NCBI GenBank assembly: GCA_036154955.1
Contig: JAYZWL010000106.1
Span: 7,795 to 71,794, forward strand
Direction: 5' to 3'
Length of the DNA: 64,000 nucleotides
Source: Albimonas sp036154955
GTDB lineage: Bacteria > Pseudomonadota > Alphaproteobacteria > Rhodobacterales > Rhodobacteraceae
In this document: one piece after another, positions 35,377 through 45,874 of the stretch
How positions within the stretch are numbered: the stretch's first letter is position 1
Layout: every line of letters begins with the position of its first letter
Position numbers and translations under genes: made by a program
Notes under the pieces: generated by a model
Told to the model about the DNA's origin: nothing
Databases searched by the model: none
Seen by the model: the letters and a program-made list of their open reading frames with translations, nothing else

Positions 35377-36564
35377 TCAGGCCGGGCCGCGCCGCATGGT
35401 CATCACCTGCCCGCCTTCCATCCCGCAGGCATAGGTCGCGGACCCTTGCCCGAAGGTGATCGAGATCGGGCCGGAGGACGAGTCCACCTCGAAGCCGCCG
35501 CAGCTCTTGCCCAGGCGGGCTTCGACCAGCTTGATCTTGGCGGCGCCGCCGAACTGCCGGTCCAGCGCCTTTTCGACCGCCGACATCGCCACCTGAAGCG
35601 AGGCGCTGTCGGCCAGCACAAGGCACAGTCCGATCGACGGGTTGACCACCACCGACAGGCCCGGGCGCTTGGCCTCCGCGCCGTCGCCGCTTTGCTCGGT
35701 CAGGTCGAAGCCGTCGACCGAGAACTGCGACAGCGCGTTCTCGTAGTTGAACATGGACGACAGGCAGTTGGTCGCCGCTCGCTGCAGGTCCATCGGGTTG
35801 AGCAGGGAGCCGAGCCCGTTGCGCCCCGCCTCCGTCGCCAGCCGTTCGCCCTGGGTCATCGCCTGGGTCGAGGGGGCCGAGCCCGTGGACGGGCCGTTCA
35901 GCCCGCTCCGGGCGGGGCCGAAATCGGAGAGGCTGGCCTGCTGGGCGCCCGTCGCCGGGTTCGCGCCGGCGCCGGCGCCCGATCCTGCGGAGGACACGCC
36001 GGAGCCCGAGCCCGTGGCGTAAGGCGAAGCCGCCCCGGAATAGACCGCCGAGGTCGGGGCCGTTCCCGCCGTCATCGCCGACGATGCGACCGAGCCCGCG
36101 GTTTCCAGCGCGCCGGCGCCCACGCCCACGCCCGTCGCCGCGACAGAGCCGGCCGTTCCGGCCACGCTGGCCGCGGTTCCCGCCACGCTGACGGCCGTGC
36201 CGGCGACGCTCGCCGCCGTGCCCGCCGCGCCGGCCGCCGCGCCGACGGCCCCGATCGCGGCCGCGCCGCCGGCCACCACCGCGCCGCCGACCGCCGTGGC
36301 GCCGACCACCGCCGCGCTGCCGGCGGTGGAGAGCAGCGCCGCCGCCCCGCCGACCGCCGCCACAGCGCAGCCCGACACCGCGGGCGCGGCGACGACCACG
36401 ACCAGCAGGGTCGCGGTCCGCCGCGGCGCCGGCCGCCAGACCTGGGCCGCGGGCCGCGCCGCCGGCCGGGGCGAGGGTTTGGACCGGGACGGAGCCGCGC
36501 CCGCGAAGCGGGACCCGAGCCACGCGCCGGCCTGCGCCTTGCGCGCCATCGCCGCGCCGTTCAT
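35377..36564 (-). CDS. Ala/Gly-rich lipoprotein-like protein of unknown function inside the suc operon
   Basis: A 395-residue protein with no family I recognise. A basic, Pro-rich N-terminus of about 50 residues precedes a hydrophobic segment (LLVVVVAAPAVSGC) that ends in a lipobox-like Cys. Residues about 70-150 are a low-complexity tract with tandem AGTAASV-type repeats. A Ser/Gly linker follows. The C-terminal 150 residues look like a real domain: NCLSSMFNYENALSQFSV, NPSIGLCLVLADSASL, LGKSCGGFEVDSS and YACGMEGGQVMT, with four conserved-looking cysteines. The ATG overlaps the stop of a 54-aa ORF (ATGA). Possibly an outer-membrane lipoprotein, but the long pre-hydrophobic extension is unusual. 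Confidence 0.65.
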   Translation of the reverse strand: MNGAAMARKAQAGAWLGSRFAGAAPSRSKPSPRPAARPAAQVWRPAPRRTATLLVVVVAAPAVSGCAVAAVGGAAALLSTAGSAAVVGATAVGGAVVAGGAAAIGAVGAAAGAAGTAASVAGTAVSVAGTAASVAGTAGSVAATGVGVGAGALETAGSVASSAMTAGTAPTSAVYSGAASPYATGSGSGVSSAGSGAGAGANPATGAQQASLSDFGPARSGLNGPSTGSAPSTQAMTQGERLATEAGRNGLGSLLNPMDLQRAATNCLSSMFNYENALSQFSVDGFDLTEQSGDGAEAKRPGLSVVVNPSIGLCLVLADSASLQVAMSAVEKALDRQFGGAAKIKLVEARLGKSCGGFEVDSSSGPISITFGQGSATYACGMEGGQVMTMRRGPA

Positions 36565-36725
36565 CGCCGCGCCCTCCGGCCGGAGGGCGCGGAGACCGCC
36601 GTCTCCGACAGGGGGTTGCAGGAGGTCGCCTCCGCCTCGGCGACGGGGACGCGCGCGCCCTCGCCCTCGCGAACGGACAGGGGCGTCGCCGGGGCGGCGC
36701 CTGTCCTCATTCGATGCCGGACCAT
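36561..36725 (-). CDS. 54-aa ORF between sucC and the lipoprotein-like gene
   Basis: A small gene of 54 codons plus TGA, starting MVRHRMRTG and ending RRARR. It has a perfect AGGAGG Shine-Dalgarno 7 bp before its ATG, the best ribosome site in this operon. Its TGA overlaps the next ATG (ATGA at 36561-36564), which couples translation to the 395-aa protein. It starts 35 bp after the sucC stop. The peptide is polar, with one Cys, no membrane segment and no recognisable family. It may be a functional small protein or a leader that controls translation of the next gene. Confidence 0.6.
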   Translation of the reverse strand: MVRHRMRTGAAPATPLSVREGEGARVPVAEAEATSCNPLSETAVSAPSGRRARR

Positions 36726-36760
36726 GATCAGACCTCCTGAAATTCCCTATCGGATAAGCG

Positions 36761-37954
36761 TCATCCTTTCACCGCCTTCACGATCTTGTCGGCGGCGTCG
36801 GCGAGATTGTCGGCCGCGATAACGTTCAGGCCGCTCTCGTCGATGATCTTCTTGCCGAGCTCCACGTTGGTGCCCTCCAGGCGCACCACCAGCGGCACCT
36901 TCAGGCCCACGGCGTTGACCGCGGCGATCACGCCCTCGGCGATCACGTCGCAGCGCATGATGCCGCCGAAGATGTTGACCAGGATGCCCTTCACCTGCGG
37001 GTCGGAGGTGATGATCTTGAAGGCCTCGGTCACCTTCTCCTTGGTCGCGCCGCCGCCCACGTCGAGGAAGTTGGCGGGCTCGGAGCCGTAGAGCTTGATG
37101 ATGTCCATCGTCGCCATCGCGAGGCCGGCGCCGTTGACCATGCAGCCGATCTCGCCGTCCAGCGCGATGTAGTTGAGGTCGTATTTGGAGGCTTCCAGCT
37201 CCTTCGGGTCCTCCTCGGTCTCGTCGCGCAGGCTGAGCACGCCCGGCTGACGGTAGAGCGAGTTGGAGTCGAAGTTCATCTTGCAGTCCAGGCAGCGGAT
37301 ATGCCCGTCCTTCATGACGATCAGCGGGTTGATCTCCAGCAGGGAGACGTCCTTTTCGATGAACAGCTTGTAGAGCGTGCCCACCAGCTTGACGCATTCC
37401 TTGAAGGCGACGCCGCTGAGGCCCAGCGCGAAGGCGACCTTGCGGCCGTGGAAGGCCGAGATGCCGGACGCCGGGTCGACCGAGAAGGTCACGATCTTCT
37501 CGGGCGTGGAGGCCGCGACCTCCTCGATGTCCATGCCGCCCTCGGTGGAGGCGATGAACGACACGCGCGAGGTTTCGCGGTCCACCAGCAGCGCGAGGTA
37601 GAGCTCGGTCTCGATGTCCGCGCCGTCCTCGATGTAGATGCGGTTGACCTGCTTGCCCGCCGGGCCGGTCTGGTGGGTGACCAGCGTGCGGCCGAGCATC
37701 TTCTCGGTGTTCTCGGCGGCCTCTTCGACCGACTTGGCGAGGCGGACGCCGCCCTTCTCGCCGGCGCTCTCCTCCTTGAACTTGCCCTTGCCGCGGCCGC
37801 CCGCGTGGATCTGGGCCTTCACGACCCAGAGCGGGCCGTCGAGCTCGCCGGCGGCGGTCTTCGCCTCCTCGGCGCGCGTCACCGCGCGGCCGTCGGCGAC
37901 GGGAGCGCCATATTCCTTGAGAAGCTGCTTGGCCTGGTACTCGTGGATGTTCAT
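36761..37954 (-). CDS. sucC: succinyl-CoA synthetase beta subunit
   Basis: A 397-residue ATP-grasp subunit. With SucD it makes ATP or GTP from succinyl-CoA. MNIHEYQAKQLLKEYGAPV opens the protein. VVKAQIHAGGRGKGKFKE is the ATP-grasp nucleotide loop. LLEINPLIV, MVNGAGLAMATMD and NIFGGIMRCDVIAEG are standard. It is the first gene of the suc operon. Two GTGATCAC palindromes lie 174-202 bp upstream. The ATG at 37954 has GGAAGGA about 10 bp away. Confidence 0.97.
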   Translation of the reverse strand: MNIHEYQAKQLLKEYGAPVADGRAVTRAEEAKTAAGELDGPLWVVKAQIHAGGRGKGKFKEESAGEKGGVRLAKSVEEAAENTEKMLGRTLVTHQTGPAGKQVNRIYIEDGADIETELYLALLVDRETSRVSFIASTEGGMDIEEVAASTPEKIVTFSVDPASGISAFHGRKVAFALGLSGVAFKECVKLVGTLYKLFIEKDVSLLEINPLIVMKDGHIRCLDCKMNFDSNSLYRQPGVLSLRDETEEDPKELEASKYDLNYIALDGEIGCMVNGAGLAMATMDIIKLYGSEPANFLDVGGGATKEKVTEAFKIITSDPQVKGILVNIFGGIMRCDVIAEGVIAAVNAVGLKVPLVVRLEGTNVELGKKIIDESGLNVIAADNLADAADKIVKAVKG

Positions 37955-38061
37955 GTCGCTCGCATCCTTCCGCGGTCCTGTGGGCCCGGCGATCGCGAGG
38001 CGTCGCGCCTCCCGCGCGCGCCCCTCCCGGGCTGCGCGCCGTCGATCCGGCCTTGCGCGCC

Positions 38062-38090
38062 TTGTAGACGCGCGCTTACGCTGTCCGCAA
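38062..38090 (-). promoter_or_regulatory. candidate promoter of the suc operon
   Basis: On the minus strand, TTGCGG (38090-38085) and CTACAA (38067-38062) are separated by 17 bp, a plausible sigma-70 arrangement about 110 bp upstream of sucC. If used, the GTGATCAC pair would be centred roughly 75 and 97 bp upstream of the start of transcription, a position typical for an activator. No experimental support. Confidence 0.4.
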
Positions 38091-38127
38091 TCGTCGCATG
38101 ACGCGGGCCGGAAAAAAACCGGTGTTT

Positions 38128-38156
38128 GTGATCACGCGATTTCTGGCTGTGATCAC
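38128..38156. promoter_or_regulatory. paired GTGATCAC palindromes upstream of sucC (putative operator)
   Basis: GTGATCAC at 38128-38135 and 38149-38156, centres 21 bp apart, in the 326-bp gap between sucC and the divergent DMT transporter gene. The 10-bp outer form is TGTGATCACA at the distal copy. Sequence, spacing and distance from the start codon match the pair upstream of sdhC. The rest of this gap contains a candidate promoter and no gene. The sites could also affect the DMT gene, whose start is 125 bp away. Confidence 0.7.
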
Positions 38157-38280
38157 ATTGTCGCGGCTTGCGGCCGACCGGAGGCTCGAAGAGGTTTCCG
38201 CGCGTTAATCAACGATTCGCGGGCGCAGGGAGGACGGTTTCGGCCGATCCGGCGCATCCCGGACGAAACAGGCGGACCCC

Positions 38281-39213
38281 ATGACCCCCCCACGCCCCGT
38301 TCCCGAGGCCGCCCCCGGCGGCCTTCTCGCGCGACTCGACGGGCCGGCGATGGCCATGGGTCTGGTCTTCGCGCTGCTGTGGTCGTCGGCCTTCACCTCG
38401 GCGAAGTTCATCGTCGCCGACGCGCCGCCGTTCCTGGCGCTGTCGGTGCGCTTCGCCATCTCCGGGCTGATCGCCATGGCCATCGCCGGGGCCATGGGGC
38501 AGTCGGCCCGGCTGACCCGGCGGCAATGGGTGCTGGTGGTGGTGTTCGGCTTCTGCCAGAACAGCCTCTATCTCGGCCTGTTCTTCTTCGCCATGACCCG
38601 GATCGAGGGCGGGTTCGCGGCCATCATCGCCTCCATGCTGCCGCTGTTCGTCGCCGCGGGATCCTGGGCTTTCCTGGGCGACCGTCCTGGGCGGATCGGC
38701 GGGCTGGGGCTGGCGCTGGGCTTCGCGGGCGTGGCGCTGATCATGGGCGCGCGGATCGAGGGCGGGGCCGACATTCCGGGCGTCGCCCTCGGCCTCGGGG
38801 CCACGCTGGCGCTGGCGGTGGCGACGATGGTGGTGCGCGGGGTCAGCCCGGGGGGCAACGTGCTGATGATCGTGGGCCTGCAGATGCTGGTGGGCTCGGT
38901 CACGCTGGCCCCGGTCTCGGCCCTGTTCGAGGCGCCCTGGGCGGTAACCTGGTCATGGGAGATGCTGACCGCCTTCGCCTACACCGCGCTGGGGCCGGGG
39001 GTGATCGGCATGCTGATCTGGTTCACGCTGGTCAAGCGGATCGGGCCGACCAACGCCGCCGCCTTCCACTTCCTCAACCCCTGCTTCGGGGTCGCGGTGG
39101 CCGCGGTGCTGCTGGGCGAGCGGCTGGGGCCGCGGGACCTTCTGGGCGTGGGCATCGTCACCGTCGGCATCCTGCTGGTGCAGCTCGCGCGCCGGGCGCC
39201 TCAGAAACCGTAG
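38281..39213 (+). CDS. DMT-superfamily (EamA) transporter
   Basis: A 310-residue inner-membrane protein with ten predicted helices in two EamA repeats. FALLWSSAFTSAKFIV opens the first repeat. The second repeat ends with FHFLNPCFGVAVAAVLLGERLGPRDLLG, the usual EamA signature. Substrates vary in this family (metabolites, amino acids), and none can be named here. The ATG at 38281 has only a weak AGGCGGA upstream. It is divergent from sucC, and its end overlaps the carboxypeptidase gene by 13 bp in convergent orientation. Confidence 0.87.
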   Translation: MTPPRPVPEAAPGGLLARLDGPAMAMGLVFALLWSSAFTSAKFIVADAPPFLALSVRFAISGLIAMAIAGAMGQSARLTRRQWVLVVVFGFCQNSLYLGLFFFAMTRIEGGFAAIIASMLPLFVAAGSWAFLGDRPGRIGGLGLALGFAGVALIMGARIEGGADIPGVALGLGATLALAVATMVVRGVSPGGNVLMIVGLQMLVGSVTLAPVSALFEAPWAVTWSWEMLTAFAYTALGPGVIGMLIWFTLVKRIGPTNAAAFHFLNPCFGVAVAAVLLGERLGPRDLLGVGIVTVGILLVQLARRAPQKP

Positions 39214-40694
39214 ATCTCGCCGAACTTGGCGTTCAGATGCGCCAGCAGCGGGCCCTCGTCCACCGGCCCGCCGCAGGCCTGCGCCATCAGCGCCGGGGCG
39301 GGGATCACGCGGCCATGCCGGTGGACCCGGTCGCGCAGCCAGGCCAGCGGGGCCGACAGGTCCCCGGCCGCGACCAGCACGTCCATGTCGCCCAGCTCCC
39401 GCCGCATCTCCGCCGCCAGCGCCGCGGCGTTGAGGTTGCCCAGCGTGTAGGTGGGGAAGTAGCCGATCAGCCCTTCGGACCAGTGCACGTCCTGCAGGCA
39501 GCCCTCGGCGGCGTGGCGGGGGCGGCGGCCGAAATCGGCCTCGAACCGGTCCGCCCAGGCCACTTCCAGATCCGCGGCCGGCAGGTCTCCGGACAGCAGC
39601 GCGCGTTCGAGGTCGAAGCGCATCAGGATATGCAGGTCGTATTGCGCCTCGTCGGCCGCGGTGCGGATGAAGCCGGGATCGACCCGGTTGACCGCGGCGA
39701 ACAGCGCCTCGGGCTTCTTCACCCCGATATCCCCGAAGGCGATGGTCATCCGGTGCAGCAGCCAGGGCGCGAAGGCCCGGCCGCGGCCGATATGGTTCTC
39801 CCAGAAGCGGGACTGGCTTTCATGCACGCCCATCGAGGCCCATTGGCCCGAGGGGCGGTTCAGCAGCTCCGGCGCGATGCCCTGCTCGTAAAGCGCGTGG
39901 CCGGTCTCGTGCATGGTGGCGAAGATGCATTCCGTGGGGTCGTTGGGATCGACCCGGGTGGTGATGCGCACGTCCCCGCCGGAGCCGGACGAGAACGGAT
40001 GCACCGCCCGGTCCAGCCTCCCGGCCGACCAGTCGTAGCCGCAATCCCCCGCAAGGTCGTGGGCCAGCGCCATCTGCGCGGCTTCGGGGAAGGCGCCCGT
40101 GAGCTTCGGCGGGCGGATCGAGGCGCCGCGGATCCGGTCCAGCACCTCGGTCAGCCCGGCGCGCAGGCGGGCGAAGACCGGAACCAGGTCGGCGACGCGG
40201 GCGCCGGGCTCGTAGTCCTCCAGCAGCGCGTCGTAGGGGGTCTGGTCGCCGGTGGCGATCGCCTCCGCCTCCTCCCGCCGCAGGGCCACCACGCGGCCGA
40301 GCGCCGAGGCGAAGCGGCCGAAGTCCCGCGCCGCCCGCGCTTCCGCCCAGAGCTGGTGGGCGGCGGCGGTCTCCCGCGCGATGGTCTCGGCCAGCCCGTC
40401 GGGCAGGCGCGTGGCCCGGGCGTGGGAGCGCGCGGCGTCCTCCAGATCGGCGCGGATGTCGTCGGGCCAGTCATCGGTGGCCATGGCGTCGTCGATCCAG
40501 CCGGCGATGCGCGGGTCGGCCCGCAGGTCCTGGGTGACGGCCGCCAGCGCGCCGCGGCTTTCCGCCCGCTGCGCGGCGCCGCGGGGCGGCATCATCGCCT
40601 CCTGGTCCCAGGACAGGATCGAGGCCGCCCCCTCCAGCGCCGCGATGCGGGCGGTGTGGTCGCGCAGGGCGGCGTAGGCGTCCCGGGGGGTCAT
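39201..40694 (-). CDS. M32-family metallocarboxypeptidase
   Basis: A 497-residue zinc carboxypeptidase (Taq/Pfu type). The zinc motif HETGH is at about residues 262-266 and follows ECIFATM. The HPFSSG, DVRITTRV and GVHESQSRFWEN segments are typical of M32. YFPTYTLGNLNAAALAA near residue 425 is also conserved. It removes C-terminal residues from peptides, probably in the cytoplasm. The start at 40694 (MTPRDAY) is supported by homologues I recall; the longer frame is low complexity. The last 13 bp overlap the convergent transporter gene. Confidence 0.92.
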   Translation of the reverse strand: MTPRDAYAALRDHTARIAALEGAASILSWDQEAMMPPRGAAQRAESRGALAAVTQDLRADPRIAGWIDDAMATDDWPDDIRADLEDAARSHARATRLPDGLAETIARETAAAHQLWAEARAARDFGRFASALGRVVALRREEAEAIATGDQTPYDALLEDYEPGARVADLVPVFARLRAGLTEVLDRIRGASIRPPKLTGAFPEAAQMALAHDLAGDCGYDWSAGRLDRAVHPFSSGSGGDVRITTRVDPNDPTECIFATMHETGHALYEQGIAPELLNRPSGQWASMGVHESQSRFWENHIGRGRAFAPWLLHRMTIAFGDIGVKKPEALFAAVNRVDPGFIRTAADEAQYDLHILMRFDLERALLSGDLPAADLEVAWADRFEADFGRRPRHAAEGCLQDVHWSEGLIGYFPTYTLGNLNAAALAAEMRRELGDMDVLVAAGDLSAPLAWLRDRVHRHGRVIPAPALMAQACGGPVDEGPLLAHLNAKFGEIYGF

Positions 40695-41049
40695 GTTGGG
40701 CTGGGTCCTGAATGCGCCGGCCTTGGCCGGGAGTTGCGAAACGCGGAGAGCGGCGGGCGGCGGGATGGGATCGGCGCGCGCGCCCGGCCCGGCGCGGGCG
40801 CGCATGTCTCGACGGGGCCGGTTCGGCCGGCCCGTGTCCGCCGGGGGCGCCGAGGCGGTCCTCGGCGGGGATCAACCGTGCGGGGTCGAAGTCTCGCCGG
40901 TCCTCTCCGGCGCCTGGCCGCGCGGCGCCGGTCCGCTCCCGTCCCGGGCATGGCGCATCGGGGCCGGTCGGCAGCTTCGCCGCCCGAACCCCGCGCGTCA
41001 ACGCTTGCGACCCGAACCGGTTCGGGCCGCCCTCCGGTCCCGGCCCGGA
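40695..41049. other. 355-bp gap between gyrB and the M32 gene
   Basis: Very GC-rich, with no conserved frame. A 7-bp hairpin GGGCCGG/CCGGCCC near 40815-40833 is present but without a T-run. The promoter of the carboxypeptidase gene is expected at its left end and the gyrB 3' untranslated region at its right end. I see nothing else. Confidence 0.4.
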
Positions 41050-43467
<2,418 letters not shown>

Positions 43468-43592
43468 GTTCGCGTCGTTCCCTGGATAAGCGAGCCGCAA
43501 CATACCGGGGCCGGCCGGCGGTGTCCACGCGCGCGCACGCGCGCGTTCTCTAGTATTGGGGCGTGCGGCGCGGCGGGCCCGGGACCGGCGGG

Positions 43593-44345
43593 TCAGCCCC
43601 GGACCCAGGCGGCCTGCCGCGCCGCCTCGCCCTTCAGCATCAGCACGTCGAAGCTCGCGAAGACGCGGTAGCCGCGGGCCTTCATGGCGCGGATCTGCGC
43701 TTCGTCCCGGGCGCCGCCGGCCAGGGGGACGCCGGCGGCGCGGGCGGCCGCCTCGATCTTCGCGGCGGCGGCGAGGAAATCGGGGTGGTCGAAGCGCCCG
43801 GCGACGCCGAGGTCGGAACTGAGGTCGAAGGCCGCCATCACCGCGATGTCGACGCCGGGCACGGCGAGAATCGCGGCCGCGTTCTCCGCCGCCTCCGCCG
43901 TCTCCAGGGTGAAATAGCCGTAAGGGCGGTCGCCGAAGCGGGGCTGGTAGTCGAAGAGGCCGGCGTCCCAGCGCGAATGGGCCAGGAACGGTCCCCACCC
44001 CCGCGTCCCTTCCGGCGGATAGCGCAGGGCGGCGACGCAGCGGCGGGCGTCCTCGGGCGTGTTGACGAAGGGAAAGCAGACGCCCTCCGCCCCCATGTCC
44101 AGCGCCTTGCCGCATTCGGCTTCGTCGATGCGGGAGATCCGGACGGACGGCGAGCAGTCGAAACCCTGGGTGGCGGCGATCATGGCGTGGCACGTGGCCC
44201 AGTCGATCGCCCCATGCTCCATGTCGATCAGCACCCCGTCGGCTCCGGCCGCGGCGAGGGCCTGCGTGACCACGGGGGAGGGGATGGTGGCGAACTGGAT
44301 CGACAGCATCCGCGCCGGGTCCGCCAGTTTGTCCGTGAACCGCAT
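43593..44345 (-). CDS. HpcH/HpaI-family aldolase
   Basis: A 250-residue class II pyruvate-type aldolase or lyase (TIM barrel). Metal and substrate residues are in DGVLIDMEHGAIDW, in FTLETAEAAENAAAI (metal Glu) and in GVDIAVMAAFDLSSDLG (metal Asp). The long HpaI group cleaves 4-hydroxy-2-oxoacids to pyruvate and an aldehyde. It is not the CoA-ester lyase Mcl1 by sequence. It lies between recF and gyrB, on the same strand but separated from recF by a terminator. Substrate unknown. Confidence 0.85.
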   Translation of the reverse strand: MRFTDKLADPARMLSIQFATIPSPVVTQALAAAGADGVLIDMEHGAIDWATCHAMIAATQGFDCSPSVRISRIDEAECGKALDMGAEGVCFPFVNTPEDARRCVAALRYPPEGTRGWGPFLAHSRWDAGLFDYQPRFGDRPYGYFTLETAEAAENAAAILAVPGVDIAVMAAFDLSSDLGVAGRFDHPDFLAAAAKIEAAARAAGVPLAGGARDEAQIRAMKARGYRVFASFDVLMLKGEAARQAAWVRG

Positions 44346-44411
44346 CCGCTTCGCCTCCGCGTCGTGTGAGCCGCCGGAAGTCTAGCCCAGGGACCGCGGG
44401 ATGGGGGCTGG

Positions 44412-44452
44412 AAAAAGCTGCGGCCGCCCCCGGAACTCTCGGGGGCGGCCGC
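44412..44452 (-). terminator. strong terminator downstream of recF
   Basis: A perfect 13-bp stem (44420-44432 with 44440-44452) and a 7-nt loop. On the minus strand it is followed by AGC and then five T. It ends dnaN-recF transcription, or an sRNA starting in the AT-rich region 44455-44580. Confidence 0.85.
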
Positions 44453-44581
44453 GGTTTCGTTTCACTCTTACGCGCCTCTGCTGGGGACGATCCTGGATGC
44501 TACGCGATCGTTGAGGCTTTAAACTAAGTTACGCTTACAAATCCATTTTTGACGGGGATTCGCGGCGCCGTCAATAGTGCG

Positions 44582-45736
44582 TTAACCATTTTGGCGCAGG
44601 TCGAGGGTCGATCCGTCCGGGCCTTCGGACACCCGCGCGCGCATCGCCTCGTCGCCGAGGGAGTCGAACAGGTGCGCCTCGGTCCCGGTCATCCAGGCCT
44701 GAGCGCCCAGCGCACGGATTTCGGCATAGAGCGCGGCGCGACGGGTCTCGTCCAGATGGGCCGCGACCTCGTCCAGCAGCAGCAGCGGCGGGGTTCCGGT
44801 CCGCGCGGTCAGCGCCCGGGCGGTGGCGAGGGTGAGCGAGATCAGCAGCGCCTTCTGCTCCCCGGTCGAGCACAGCCGCGCCGGCGCCCTCTTGGCGGCG
44901 TAGACGGCGGCGAGGTCGGCGCGATGCGGCCCGCTCAGGGTCCGCCCTGCGGCGAGGTCGCGGGGCCGGCCCTCGGCCAGCGCCGCGCGCAGGCGGGATT
45001 CGGCGCGGGCCTCGGCTTCGGCCGGGGACGCGCCCGCGGCCAGGTCGGCGGCGACGCCTTGGTCCGGGTCGCCCTCCAGCGCCAGGGCGGCGGCGGGGAA
45101 GGCGGTTTCGGCCTCCGCCTGCGCGGCGGTCAGCGCCGCCACGGTCTCGGCCCGGGCGCGGGAGAGGGCGGCGCCCTCGGCGGCCATCCGGGCTTCCAGC
45201 GCGTCGAACCAGCGGGGGTCGCGCACCTCGTCGCGCAGCAGGCGGTTGCGCTCGCGCATCGCCTTCTCATAGGCCAGCGCGCGGTCGGCATGGTCGGGGT
45301 CGAAGCCCATCGCGGCGCGGTCGAGGAAGCGCCGCCGCTCCGCCGCGCCCTCGGCCCACAGCCGGTCCATGGCGGGGGTCAGCCAGACGATGCGCAGCAG
45401 GGAGGCGAGCCGGGCCTGCGGCGCGGTCTTGCCGTCGATCCGCACGGCGCGGGGCTGGCCGGGAGCGTCGGCGCCCGTCTCCACCTCCCGCGCGCCGCCG
45501 GGGGCGTCCAGCCGGGCGGAGACCCGCCAGCCCAGCGCCTGCGGCTGACGGGGCAGGGCGTCGGCCTCGGCCCGGCGCAGCCCGCGGCCGGGAGACAGCA
45601 GGGAGACGGCTTCCAGCAGGTTGGTCTTGCCCGCCCCGTTGGGCCCGTAGAGCGCGACCGAACGCCCCCCCGTCTCCAGCCGGGCCAGCCGGTGCGAGCG
45701 GAAATGCGAGACGGCGAGGACGCTGACGGCGGTCAT
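44582..45736 (-). CDS. recF: DNA replication and repair protein RecF
   Basis: A 384-residue SMC-like ATPase that helps load RecA at gaps through RecOR. LAVSHFRSHRLARLE opens the protein. Walker A is GPNGAGKTNLLEA (near residue 31), the signature is in STGEQKALLISL, and Walker B is LLLLDEVAAHLDE. The central helical region is Ala/Glu/Arg-rich. It is 138 bp downstream of dnaN on the same strand, the usual order. The ATG is at 45736; the preceding frame is low complexity. Confidence 0.95.
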   Translation of the reverse strand: MTAVSVLAVSHFRSHRLARLETGGRSVALYGPNGAGKTNLLEAVSLLSPGRGLRRAEADALPRQPQALGWRVSARLDAPGGAREVETGADAPGQPRAVRIDGKTAPQARLASLLRIVWLTPAMDRLWAEGAAERRRFLDRAAMGFDPDHADRALAYEKAMRERNRLLRDEVRDPRWFDALEARMAAEGAALSRARAETVAALTAAQAEAETAFPAAALALEGDPDQGVAADLAAGASPAEAEARAESRLRAALAEGRPRDLAAGRTLSGPHRADLAAVYAAKRAPARLCSTGEQKALLISLTLATARALTARTGTPPLLLLDEVAAHLDETRRAALYAEIRALGAQAWMTGTEAHLFDSLGDEAMRARVSEGPDGSTLDLRQNG

Positions 45737-45874
45737 CGAACCCGCTCCCCTTCGCCGGCGCCCCCGGCGGAACGGCGCCGCCACGCCCCCTCCCCCTCCC
45801 TCCCCCGCGGGCGGGGGAGGGGGCCGCGCGCGGGCCGGTCGGGGAAAACGGCGAAGGCGGTCAGGACGGGCGCG

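Noticed and set aside
36120..36260. Tandem repeats resembling a short CRISPR-like array
   Set aside because: They are coding repeats for Ala/Gly/Ser/Val tracts of the 395-aa protein, with no constant spacer and no cas genes.
43530..43552. Alternating CG/CA stretch upstream of gyrB as a special supercoiling sensor
   Set aside because: It could form Z-DNA, which would suit gyrB control, but short CG runs are common in this GC-rich window and nothing else supports it.
44455..44580. AT-rich region near recF as the replication origin
   Set aside because: I see no TTATCCACA-type DnaA boxes there and dnaA is not adjacent; terminator and possible sRNA explain the region better.
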